Positions 26,705 through 34,720 of a stretch of 64,000 nucleotides of DNA are shown in pieces. The stretch is taken from NCBI GenBank assembly GCA_044361535.1, contig JBIKIQ010000005.1, positions 124,001 to 188,000 on the forward strand, read 5' to 3'. Under the pieces are notes generated by a model. The model was not told where the DNA came from. It saw only the letters and a list, made by a program, of their open reading frames with translations, and did no database searches. The stretch is from UBA952 sp044361535 (GTDB lineage Bacteria > Bacteroidota > Bacteroidia > Flavobacteriales_D > Crocinitomicaceae). The position numbers were made by a program, and so were the translations under genes. How positions within the stretch are numbered: the stretch's first letter is position 1; the number at the start of each line of letters is the position of its first letter.

Positions 26705-28882
26705 CTAAAAATGCGGCTCATTTGATACTTCCTTATCTCCCATGATGGACACCATCTTTTTTCTAAACTGAAATTTCTTTTGAAGTGCAGGAATATTTGA
26801 TGCATCAATTGTTTCTCCCATTGATTCAACTTCATTTTTCAAAAGTGACATAGCCCATGGTTGCCCTAAAAACAATTGTGACAGCATTTTAGGGAGCATG
26901 CTCAAAAGTTTAGGATCACTAGTTAGATCTACCTGCATGATAAGCGTTGGTTTAGTTTGCCCAGGCATTTGCTGAGCGAAGCCAATTGTAGTTGGTTTTG
27001 CTACATAAACACCGTAGGTTGGGTCGAACAAATATTTGCGTTTAACAAATAGATCTGTAAGGCCCTTATATTGAGAGTTCTTTAAATTATCGACTCTGCA
27101 ACTAACCTGATATGGGAAACCATTAAGATCTAGCTCAGCTTCTTCAGGATTTAAGGTTTCTGTATTTGTATCTAAAATTTCTGCGTCATAAGAATTGAAT
27201 TGATTAAATATCTTAGTGTCTGTTGCTAAACCTTTTTTGTGATAAACATTTACTGCATAACCATTTGAAGGATCAATAACGTACTTTTCAAAAACTTGTC
27301 CTATTTCAGTTTCAGTTTCAAATAACTTACTATCTTTCTTCCCATTTGGATCACAATCATCTCCAAATTCTGCAGGACCTCTTTGGTTTAACATAGGAAA
27401 ACTAGCAATTCCAGATTCTCGTACCTTCTTCGAGTTTAAATATCCAAGTAATGATTTTGGATTTTCAAGGTCAAAGTAAGAAGCATTTGTTTTATCGTTC
27501 TTTAGTTGAATAGTTGGGGCATAGCTCTGGAATTTTACCAAGTCTTTCACTTTCATGGAGAACACGATGTCAGCCAAATCATTTTTACCAAATTTACGCG
27601 CTAAACTGATGCGAGTTGGTTGAATATCAATTGCGCCTGAAGCAATATTTAACACCGAATCATAACGAATAATAATTTGTTGAATACTGTCGGTTGTGTA
27701 TGCGAAATTTACCATTTTAACTTTAAATACAACAATTGATGGAATGCCTGCAGGGTCAAGTTCAGCCAATGAAGGGTCTAATGTTTCGGTTGTTGGGTCG
27801 AGCTGATCCATCATTGAATCCCAATAGTAATAGTGCTTGATCATTGGTTCTTGTCCAGTTTTATAATAAACTGGAACTGCCATTCCATCTATAAGGACCA
27901 TCTTTTCATTTACATTCCCAACTTCTTCTAAATATTTCAGATTTGCATTGTATGGCAGATCTCTTAATGATTGAGAATCCATACCGCCATTTACCAAACT
28001 ACTATCTATGCCACTAGTTAAAAATTCTCCATCCTTTGAAGAAGTTTTATATTCAGTAAAAATACCTTTACTTAAATCCGGGAGAATAAAGTAATTATTA
28101 TTCAACATCCCAATCAAACTACTTTGGTCTTTTTCATCAAACCATGCCTTGTTTTGAGGGGTGTTGTTGAGAATTACGTATTTGGCAGCTGGAAGTTGTT
28201 GAGCCCCGATTGTGAAAATTCTAGAAGGCCAAGGTTGATTGCCATAGGGATCTGTGTTGAAACCTGTATAACTTGCGGTTACTCGGTATTCAGTTCCTTC
28301 GGGTGCAAATCGAAGATAATTCATGACTTCATCCGAAAGAAAGTTTCCACTTCCGTTGAAGGTTTTCAATGACTGAGAGGATATTAAATTAGTTCCAAAC
28401 TCAACACTCCAAGAATAAATTTCTCTGGGTTGATAATAAACAAGAGAATCATAGAGTGATAAGGCGTAATTCTCATTTACAAAATCTGACAAATTAAAGC
28501 CCACTTGGATTTCGTTGCCATACAGGTTTAAATCTGTCATAACAGGTATTTCAACTGCCGGAATGGAAACTTCAGCCAACAATTTCATTTTGGATTTTTT
28601 AACCTTATATATTTGAACTATCGCAGCGCTTTCATTGGTGGTAATGGTATAGCTACCAGCTGAATTCTGTTTAATCGTTGCATTGGATGAGGTTAATTTC
28701 AACTCTTTGTTTTTCTTTGAGTCAAGCCGCACCTCACATGCCACTCCTCTGTAGATAGCCACTTGTTTGTTGGCTGTTGATAAATTCAAGTTGTGGTATT
28801 TTCCTGAATGATAAACAGACCACTGTGCTTGCAATTGAATGCAAAAAAGAAAACTAATTGAGAAAAATACTAATCGTTTCAT
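26705..28882 (-). CDS. Long periplasmic paralogue B: GldM-like domain plus tandem VYHKKG repeats
   Basis: A 725-residue protein with signal peptide MKRLVFFSISFLFCIQLQAQ, organised exactly as the following gene: a GldM-type unit to about residue 240, then two modules with VYYKTG (about 340) and VYHKKG (about 547), each followed by TETL(D/N)PxxAE. The block from RISLARKFGKNDLADIV through SLLGYLN is almost unchanged between the two proteins, whereas the stretch after residue 140 (YQPREIYSWSVEFG here, KNPNDVFEWIVDFG there) and the region before each repeat differ strongly. That mosaic suggests gene conversion or diversifying selection. The gene follows the GldL-GldM fusion gene, but a terminator hairpin lies between them. 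Confidence 0.65.
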   Translation of the reverse strand: MKRLVFFSISFLFCIQLQAQWSVYHSGKYHNLNLSTANKQVAIYRGVACEVRLDSKKNKELKLTSSNATIKQNSAGSYTITTNESAAIVQIYKVKKSKMKLLAEVSIPAVEIPVMTDLNLYGNEIQVGFNLSDFVNENYALSLYDSLVYYQPREIYSWSVEFGTNLISSQSLKTFNGSGNFLSDEVMNYLRFAPEGTEYRVTASYTGFNTDPYGNQPWPSRIFTIGAQQLPAAKYVILNNTPQNKAWFDEKDQSSLIGMLNNNYFILPDLSKGIFTEYKTSSKDGEFLTSGIDSSLVNGGMDSQSLRDLPYNANLKYLEEVGNVNEKMVLIDGMAVPVYYKTGQEPMIKHYYYWDSMMDQLDPTTETLDPSLAELDPAGIPSIVVFKVKMVNFAYTTDSIQQIIIRYDSVLNIASGAIDIQPTRISLARKFGKNDLADIVFSMKVKDLVKFQSYAPTIQLKNDKTNASYFDLENPKSLLGYLNSKKVRESGIASFPMLNQRGPAEFGDDCDPNGKKDSKLFETETEIGQVFEKYVIDPSNGYAVNVYHKKGLATDTKIFNQFNSYDAEILDTNTETLNPEEAELDLNGFPYQVSCRVDNLKNSQYKGLTDLFVKRKYLFDPTYGVYVAKPTTIGFAQQMPGQTKPTLIMQVDLTSDPKLLSMLPKMLSQLFLGQPWAMSLLKNEVESMGETIDASNIPALQKKFQFRKKMVSIMGDKEVSNEPHF

Positions 28883-28920
28883 ACCATTATTTTATAAAAA
28901 TTTCGTGAATATAGGAAGAA
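28881..28920 (-). repeat. Duplicated 5' leader, copy 1
   Basis: This 40-bp segment before paralogue B matches 26641-26680 with one difference. The repeat period is 2240 bp. Confidence 0.85.
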
Positions 28921-28935
28921 ATTCAAGTTAATAAA

Positions 28936-28965
28936 AATGCCAACCAAAAATAATTGGTTGGCATT
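28936..28965 (-). terminator. Perfect 12-bp hairpin between fusion gene and paralogue B
   Basis: AATGCCAACCAA (28936-28947) and TTGGTTGGCATT (28954-28965) pair perfectly around a six-base loop. On the minus strand the stem leads into a T-rich tract, so it should stop or attenuate transcription after the fusion gene, before the two long paralogues. Confidence 0.75.
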
Positions 28966-28981
28966 CAGTATAAAAACAAAC

Positions 28982-30523
28982 TTATTTCAACGCAATTTTA
29001 GCTCTCAAATGACCAACTGCTGTTGCACGCGCATTTAACACCTCAGCTTGAATTGCAGTGAGCGAAGCCAAAGCACCAACTAGCGGCGAATGATCAAATG
29101 TTTTTCCAATCCAATGAACATTTTTTATATCGTAATGCTCAGCAAAACGTTCTTGTTTGGTAAGTTCCATGTAGATTTGTTTTAAAAGGTAAAAATCCTC
29201 AGGACTTACATTTGAAGCTTTAAGCATTGCCTCCACTTGTTTATCAAGATCCATATTATCTCTAAAGCTATTTATAGGTCTAGTTTTAACAGTGAAATTT
29301 GGAGCTCCCACCCCTTTTTCAGTGGTTGAATCTATCGATGTATGGAACGTGCCAACTTCTTCAACCACAAAACTTCTGTAATCATTTAGCATTTTCCATA
29401 CTTTCATACCTGCTTTACTTGGGTCAGGATTATTTATTTCCTCCCCAATAATCTCGTACATAGGAACATCATAATTGTCTTTTGACCTCAATGCAATTAG
29501 ATTTAAACGACTTGGTCGTAAAGGATCTTTTTTGTCATAGCGCTTCCAAATGAGGATATCACTGTCTATATGACCATACTGGGATTTGTATTTTTCTTTA
29601 TCATGAACTTCAGACCAGTTTATCTTTGCATTTATGCCACTTCCAAATACTGTTTTACTTCCGTTTGTGTTAATTACTTCTCCACTCCTTTCTAAAATAA
29701 GCATTTTAATTCTATCAATAAATTCAATAAGTTCAGCAGTTTTCTCGTCTATTTTGGCAATTTTAGCGTTGTAGTAATTGATTTTAGCTGCCTTGACTTT
29801 ATTCTCATTTTTAGATTCGATATAACCGGCTTTCATGTCAGCCACATACACATTGCCTCTGTCTAATTGCATAATTGCTGATTTTTGGGTATTGTCTTCA
29901 ATTTCTACAAAGTTGTCAAGTATAGCCTTGCTTACTCGGGTCACATAAAAAAACGTGATAAAAAGAACTGGAATGAGCATAGCCTTGACAACAAAACCAG
30001 GAGATTTGAAATAACCTTGAAAATCAGAGTTTCTCCAAATTATAACTATTGAAAACAATCCAATTGTCACTAGTGGAATGCATGCGAATCCGATTAATCC
30101 ACTACCTGGCCAATGCATCATTTTAAATAAGAAGAGATTACATACAGCAATTCCTCCCAGAGCTGAAAAAATGCGGGCAAATTTTGTTTTACTTGCACCA
30201 AATCCTTTTAGGGCAGACACAACCATGGACAGAGGTAAGACTAGGAAGAGACTAATTAATAGTAGAAATCCACTTCCAGGCCAGTACATCATTTTGAATA
30301 AAATACCGTAAGCTAAAATTAAAAACCCTAAACTGCTTAATAGATTTACAAACCAGGAACCCTGTTTGTCTTTGATATCTAAAACAAACTGAATTGCTAA
30401 AAAGATTGGAAAAAGTAAACCTATCCCAATTGTGAATATCAATTTTTGGTAAGGAAATCCAGTGCCCAAGGCAAAAATAGAGCCTATCGCCAAAGCACCA
30501 ATAAACGCATTTACATTTCTCAT
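28982..30523 (-). CDS. GldL-GldM-type fusion membrane protein
   Basis: A 513-residue protein with seven predicted membrane helices (about 5-22, 28-50, 58-80, 85-105, 116-136, 142-163 and 178-196) followed by a helical periplasmic domain. FKMMYWPGSG (76-85) and FKMMHWPGSG (133-142) match the FKxxHWPGA hallmark between the two helices of GldL. After helix 7, RVSKAILDNFVEIED resembles the VSKEVLNAFVLVN sequence that follows the single GldM helix. The C-terminal HWIGKTFDHSPLVGALASLT and IQAEVLNARATAVGHL match the end of the GldM helical domain. Seven helices from a cytoplasmic N-terminus put that domain in the periplasm, as in GldM. The GldM beta domains are absent; genes downstream encode similar ones. 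No acidic residue is visible in the helices after the WPG motifs, where GldL has its key Glu. Confidence 0.75.
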   Translation of the reverse strand: MRNVNAFIGALAIGSIFALGTGFPYQKLIFTIGIGLLFPIFLAIQFVLDIKDKQGSWFVNLLSSLGFLILAYGILFKMMYWPGSGFLLLISLFLVLPLSMVVSALKGFGASKTKFARIFSALGGIAVCNLFLFKMMHWPGSGLIGFACIPLVTIGLFSIVIIWRNSDFQGYFKSPGFVVKAMLIPVLFITFFYVTRVSKAILDNFVEIEDNTQKSAIMQLDRGNVYVADMKAGYIESKNENKVKAAKINYYNAKIAKIDEKTAELIEFIDRIKMLILERSGEVINTNGSKTVFGSGINAKINWSEVHDKEKYKSQYGHIDSDILIWKRYDKKDPLRPSRLNLIALRSKDNYDVPMYEIIGEEINNPDPSKAGMKVWKMLNDYRSFVVEEVGTFHTSIDSTTEKGVGAPNFTVKTRPINSFRDNMDLDKQVEAMLKASNVSPEDFYLLKQIYMELTKQERFAEHYDIKNVHWIGKTFDHSPLVGALASLTAIQAEVLNARATAVGHLRAKIALK

Positions 30524-30553
30524 AAGTTAACGGTTTTAATAAATTAATTCACA

Positions 30554-30561
30554 CAAATATA
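30554..30561 (-). promoter_or_regulatory. -7 promoter element of the GldL-GldM fusion gene (TATATTTG)
   Basis: A perfect TAnnTTTG match 31 bp before the ATG at 30523. No -33 TTG at standard spacing. Confidence 0.5.
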
Positions 30562-30749
30562 ACTAAATACTTGAACTATTTTATTTTTATTCAATCGTTG
30601 GAAAATTTTATGTCTAGAATTTTAAAATAAATTCTAAATTGAAACATAAATCCTGTTTTTTGTATTTCGTTACATATTTAAATCTGATAAATAATTTTAT
30701 GAACTGCAACCATAATTTCGTATACTCGTCTAAACTTAAAATCCTTATT

Positions 30750-31439
30750 ATGAAAAAAATTATTTTACCTTCTCTTTTACTCGTTTCGCTAAATCTATCT
30801 GCCCAACTTTCTATCGAAGGTGGAGTCAAAGGAGGTTATAACTCGACTTGGTTGTTTAATAAAAACATTTCTGACCAAGGTACTGAACAAGATTATGCTG
30901 CTGGTTGGGGAGCAAATTACGGTGTAGGAGCTTCCGTTTATTATGGTTCTATTGGCTTGGGTGCTGATTTTTTAATGGGTTCCCATACGGGACGTTATGC
31001 AGGCGATTTTGCAGGAAAATATTCTTCTGATGTTAAGTTAAATGTTACTCAAATTCCCTTGTTGTTAAAATTAAAAGGTGAATATGGTGGTTACGTTGAA
31101 TTGGGCGTGCAGTTTAATACTATCAGTAAAGCAACCTATTCGTTCGATTATACAGATTCAGATATTTTTGATAGAACGAGTGATGAAACCAATAATTACT
31201 CAAAGTCTTTTACCTCAGCTATTCTTGGGTTTGGAGCAAATATTCAGTTGACCAAAGCCATTCCACTTTCCCTAAATGCAGGTATTCGACTTCAATACGG
31301 TTTCTCCGATGCAATGGGAGTTGATGCACTTGGAATCAACCTAGATAACACTGTGTTTTATCCAACCTATGAAAAAACAAATGCTATTTCTGGAGGTATT
31401 ATGGTTGGGTTGAATTATACCTTTGAACCAAAAAAGTAA
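30750..31439 (+). CDS. Outer-membrane beta-barrel protein
   Basis: The ATG at 30750 gives signal peptide MKKIILPSLLLVSLNLSAQ and a protein of 229 residues; the longer frame starting at 30639 would bury this signal and is rejected. The mature part opens LSIEGGVKGGYNSTWLF, continues with alternating strands (YGVGASVYYGSIGLGADFLMG, VTQIPLLLKLKGEYGGYVELGVQFN, LGFGANIQLTKAIPLSLNAGIRLQYG) and closes with GGIMVGLNYTFEPKK. This is the outer-membrane beta-barrel (OmpW/PorT-like) pattern that Bacteroidota use for many small surface proteins. It diverges from the GldL-GldM fusion gene, but a functional link is not shown. Confidence 0.75.
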   Translation: MKKIILPSLLLVSLNLSAQLSIEGGVKGGYNSTWLFNKNISDQGTEQDYAAGWGANYGVGASVYYGSIGLGADFLMGSHTGRYAGDFAGKYSSDVKLNVTQIPLLLKLKGEYGGYVELGVQFNTISKATYSFDYTDSDIFDRTSDETNNYSKSFTSAILGFGANIQLTKAIPLSLNAGIRLQYGFSDAMGVDALGINLDNTVFYPTYEKTNAISGGIMVGLNYTFEPKK

Positions 31440-31462
31440 TTCCTATTATTAGATGATTTTTG

Positions 31463-31482
31463 AAAGCTCCTTTTGGGGCTTT
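31463..31482 (+). terminator. Terminator shared by convergent genes
   Basis: AAAGCTCC and GGGGCTTT form a stem with a four-base T loop followed by T7 on the plus strand. It follows the beta-barrel gene and precedes the convergent ABC ATPase. Confidence 0.7.
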
Positions 31483-31484
31483 TT

Positions 31485-32156
31485 TTATGAAATTATTTTC
31501 CCGTCTTCCATTTGAATTATGCGATTGGTCTTTTTTGCAAAATCCTCATCGTGTGTTACAACTAACAAAGATAATTTTTCTTTTTCAGACAATTCTTTGA
31601 AAATAGCGAAAACCGTTTCGGCATTTTTACTATCCAAGTTTCCTGTAGGTTCGTCACCCATGATGATTATTGGATTATTTATCAATGCCCTCGCAATGGC
31701 AACGCGCTGCTTCTGTCCACCGGATAGGCGATAGGTTAATTTGGTTGCTTGGTCTTCCATATCGAGTAGCTTGAGTTTGGTCATGGCGTCATGTTTGATT
31801 TCTTCAAATGATTTTTTACCAAGTTTTTTCGCAGGCAACATGACATTTTCCAATACCGTAAATTCCGAAAGTAAATAGTGAAATTGAAAAACAAAACCGA
31901 TTTTTTCATTTCGAATTTGAGATAATACGAGCGGTTTTTGTCCGGTAATGAGTTGTTCGTTAATGAATAATTCTCCGGAATACTCAGAATCCATCGTTGA
32001 CAAAATATAAAGAAGCGTCGATTTTCCGCAACCCGATTTCCCCATGATAGAAACGAATTCTCCTTGTTCAAGCTGGAAGGAAATATCTTTTAGTATTTCC
32101 ATTTCAACCGGAACATGAAATGATTTTGAAATGGATTTGGCTTCAAGAATTGGCAT
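31485..32156 (-). CDS. LolD/MacB-type ABC transporter ATP-binding protein
   Basis: A 223-residue ATPase with Walker A GKSGCGKST, Q-loop FVFQFHYLLSEFTVLENVMLP, signature RLSGGQKQRVAIARAL and Walker B IIMGDEPTGNLDS. The sequence type matches the LolD/MacB group, which powers extraction or export across the envelope rather than import. It abuts the permease gene (shared base at 32156), and that in turn adjoins an HlyD adaptor, so all three form a tripartite exporter. The substrate is unknown. Confidence 0.93.
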   Translation of the reverse strand: MPILEAKSISKSFHVPVEMEILKDISFQLEQGEFVSIMGKSGCGKSTLLYILSTMDSEYSGELFINEQLITGQKPLVLSQIRNEKIGFVFQFHYLLSEFTVLENVMLPAKKLGKKSFEEIKHDAMTKLKLLDMEDQATKLTYRLSGGQKQRVAIARALINNPIIIMGDEPTGNLDSKNAETVFAIFKELSEKEKLSLLVVTHDEDFAKKTNRIIQMEDGKIIS

Positions 32157-33415
32157 TATTGTCCTCTGATTATATCCACTGGATCGATTTTTCCTGCTTT
32201 TCGTGATGGAAAATACCCGGCAAAATACGTTGACAACATTGCGAAAATAATTCCAATGACATAGTATGTTGGATTATAGTTTACGGGGTAGGTATCCATG
32301 TTCGGAATAGCATGAGAATTAAAAGGTGTTTGATCAATTAAGACTGAAACAAAATAGCCTAAAAGCAGGCCTAAACCACCGCCAATTATTCCAATAATGA
32401 TTGCCTGACTGATGAAAATCCAACGAACATCAGCACTCGAAAAACCAGTTGCTTTGAGAATCGCAATATCGTTTATTTTTTCATAAATAAGCATGTTTAG
32501 AATGTTGTAGATGCCAAATCCAGCAACAATTAACAAGGTAATGGACACAGCATACGAAATTATATTTCGAACAAAAGTTCCGGTATCAAATTGTGCATTA
32601 GCTGTTTGAATATCTAAAGCTGTTACGGAGAATTTATTTTCCAATTCCTTCGCATACATTGGAGCTGTTTCGATCGATTTTAATTTCACTAAAATATCGG
32701 TTATATAGTCATTTGATTCACCCATAATTCGTTGTGCCATTTTGATGTTTACGTAGCTTTGAACGTTATCAATCTCAGTCATTCCACTTTGAAAAAAACC
32801 TATAATTTTCAATGGGAATATTTCACCTCTTAGTGTTCCAATTTGGACAAAGTCACCTAGGTTGAGCGATAGTTTTTTTGCAACGCCAATTCCCAAAATA
32901 ATTCCTTTGTCATTTTTGACCAAATCGAGTGCATTGCCATCAATGATATAATCAGAAATATGATATTGTTCTACTTCCTTTAAAATGTTTACGCCGGTCA
33001 GCATTCCGTTTAATTGACTTGATCCACCCAGATAAAGGGCTTGTGCCTTTACTTGTGAAGTTATGCTTTGCACTTCTTTTTTTGATTCCAAATACTTGAT
33101 AATTGGAAGTGCGTTATGTATTTTCTGTTGCTGTTTTTTAGGTTTTATGGATTGAATAATTTTTAGTTGATTGGCATACCCATTAGCAATATTAATGGGC
33201 TGATTTTTAGTTGGTTTAATTTCATTGTACAAATGAACGTGAGGTGTTCTATTCAAAATTAAATTATCCAATAATTCGTTGAGTCCACTCATAAAACTCA
33301 TCATAATGATGTATGCGCCAATTCCAAATGTTACTCCTAATGCCGCGATGAACGATTGTTTTTTTCGAGCAAGCATTTGTGTTTTGGTAATTGATAACAA
33401 AAGCGGAAAGTTCAT
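32156..33415 (-). CDS. ABC transporter permease, FtsX/MacB-like
   Basis: The ATG at 33415 gives 419 residues beginning MNFPLLLSITKTQMLARKKQSFIAALGVTFGIG; a longer frame would extend into the adaptor gene. Helix 1 follows, then a large periplasmic domain (about 55-270) and three C-terminal helices (SYAVSITLLIVAGFGIYNILNML, FISQAIIIGIIGGGLGLLLGYFV, YYVIGIIFAMLSTYFAGYFPS), the MacB/LolC topology, ending ASRKAGKIDPVDIIRGQ-like. It probably moves lipids, lipoproteins or peptides with the ATPase next to it. Only 2 bp separate it from the adaptor stop. Confidence 0.9.
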   Translation of the reverse strand: MNFPLLLSITKTQMLARKKQSFIAALGVTFGIGAYIIMMSFMSGLNELLDNLILNRTPHVHLYNEIKPTKNQPINIANGYANQLKIIQSIKPKKQQQKIHNALPIIKYLESKKEVQSITSQVKAQALYLGGSSQLNGMLTGVNILKEVEQYHISDYIIDGNALDLVKNDKGIILGIGVAKKLSLNLGDFVQIGTLRGEIFPLKIIGFFQSGMTEIDNVQSYVNIKMAQRIMGESNDYITDILVKLKSIETAPMYAKELENKFSVTALDIQTANAQFDTGTFVRNIISYAVSITLLIVAGFGIYNILNMLIYEKINDIAILKATGFSSADVRWIFISQAIIIGIIGGGLGLLLGYFVSVLIDQTPFNSHAIPNMDTYPVNYNPTYYVIGIIFAMLSTYFAGYFPSRKAGKIDPVDIIRGQ

Positions 33416-33417
33416 GT

Positions 33418-34497
33418 TTATTTTGGTTTGTAAATGAGTGTTTTTTCCGTGATTCCTGATAGAATTTCTATGTAATCCCAATTTGCCATTCCCGTTTTAA
33501 CCGAAACTAAGCCTTTGTCTGTTTCCACTTTATTTCCAGGAAGTAGATAATCCCTCGGTATGACCAATGCTTTGTGTTTGGAATCGATTAAAATGTTTCC
33601 TTCACCGGTAAGGCCCATGTATAATTTTGGTGGTGCCTTTACAAATTTTGCTTCAATTACAAATGTTTGTGTTTTTTCTTCCATCTTAGGTGCAATTTTG
33701 AAAACGCGAGCCTCAAAAACTTGATTTTTATAGGCTTCCAATTCAACCAGTACTTTTTGCCCTACTTTAATTTTGGAAATGTCTACTTCATCAACTAGCA
33801 TTTTTAGTAAAAACTTATCATGATCTCCAATAATTGCTATCGGTTCCTGTAGTGATACATATTCTCCTTTTTTCTTGAAAAGTTGAAAAAGTTTGCCATC
33901 TATGCGAGAGGAAATGATTCCATCGGCTGTCCGTAAACTGGATATTTGAACGTTGTTTCGCGCTAAATTCAGTTGGGTATGTAGTTCATTTTCTTTTCTA
34001 GTAATTTTGTTGTGTACGGATTGTAATTGACGGTTTGATAATTCATAAGCCATTTGCGCTTTTTCCAATTCGATCTTTGAACACGCATTTTGCTGATAGA
34101 GTTTCTGGAATCGAAAATAATTGGATGAATCATTTTGAAAATTTATTCTTGCCGATTGAAACTCTAATTTTAAATCTTCCAATACATTTGATCTTCCTTT
34201 ATACGATTGTAAAAGCAAGGACTGACTTAACTCCTCATTCTCTTGATTAAGTCTTTGAGGTTTGTTGGCTAAAACGAAAAGGATATCTCCTTTTTTCACT
34301 AAATCACCTTCTTGAACCAAAATATCTTCAATGTTTCCGGAAAAAGTGGAGTTTACTTTATAAACATTGTCAGGTTCTATAGTGACGCTTGAATAAACAG
34401 TATTAATTAAGGTCTCTCTTTTGGGTTTTGTTGATTCACGATTGGAATTACAGGAAACAAAAACAATTAGAAGAATAAATAGCCAGCCAAATTGCAT
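33418..34497 (-). CDS. HlyD/RND-type periplasmic adaptor, lipoprotein
   Basis: A 359-residue membrane-fusion protein with a lipoprotein signal (FGWLFILLIVFVSCNSN). A barrel-sandwich half motif VNSTFSGNIEDILVQEGDLVKKGDILF is followed by a long coiled coil (about 80-170), the returning half SSRIDGKLFQLFKKKGEYVSLQEPIAIIG and a beta-barrel. This is the MFP topology that bridges an inner-membrane transporter and the outer membrane. It is first in the exporter operon. A TACTTTTG box lies 15-22 bp upstream of the ATG. Confidence 0.9.
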   Translation of the reverse strand: MQFGWLFILLIVFVSCNSNRESTKPKRETLINTVYSSVTIEPDNVYKVNSTFSGNIEDILVQEGDLVKKGDILFVLANKPQRLNQENEELSQSLLLQSYKGRSNVLEDLKLEFQSARINFQNDSSNYFRFQKLYQQNACSKIELEKAQMAYELSNRQLQSVHNKITRKENELHTQLNLARNNVQISSLRTADGIISSRIDGKLFQLFKKKGEYVSLQEPIAIIGDHDKFLLKMLVDEVDISKIKVGQKVLVELEAYKNQVFEARVFKIAPKMEEKTQTFVIEAKFVKAPPKLYMGLTGEGNILIDSKHKALVIPRDYLLPGNKVETDKGLVSVKTGMANWDYIEILSGITEKTLIYKPK

Positions 34498-34511
34498 ATT
34501 TTGAATTTCTT

Positions 34512-34519
34512 CAAAAGTA
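34512..34519 (-). promoter_or_regulatory. -7 promoter element of the HlyD-ABC operon (TACTTTTG)
   Basis: A TAnnTTTG match 15 bp before the ATG at 34497. Nothing else is seen in the 223-bp gap to the next gene at 34721. Confidence 0.45.
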
Positions 34520-34720
34520 TGATAGCATCCATTTTATTTATTTAGACAAAAATCAGAATTAGTTATAAGTTTTTGATTGGTTAATTTGTCAACATAGTTA
34601 ATTTCTTGAAAGCAGATCGGATTAAGGTAGGGGTTTTTACAGCCCATTAAATTTACATATTTCAACTATTTAATTGATTAAACTTGGCATCGAACTCATA
34701 ATAAATAGTAATAATCCCAA

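Noticed and set aside
30639..30749. Extended N-terminus of the beta-barrel protein
   Set aside because: The extension is not signal-like, and the MKKIILPSLLL start further in is a normal signal peptide.
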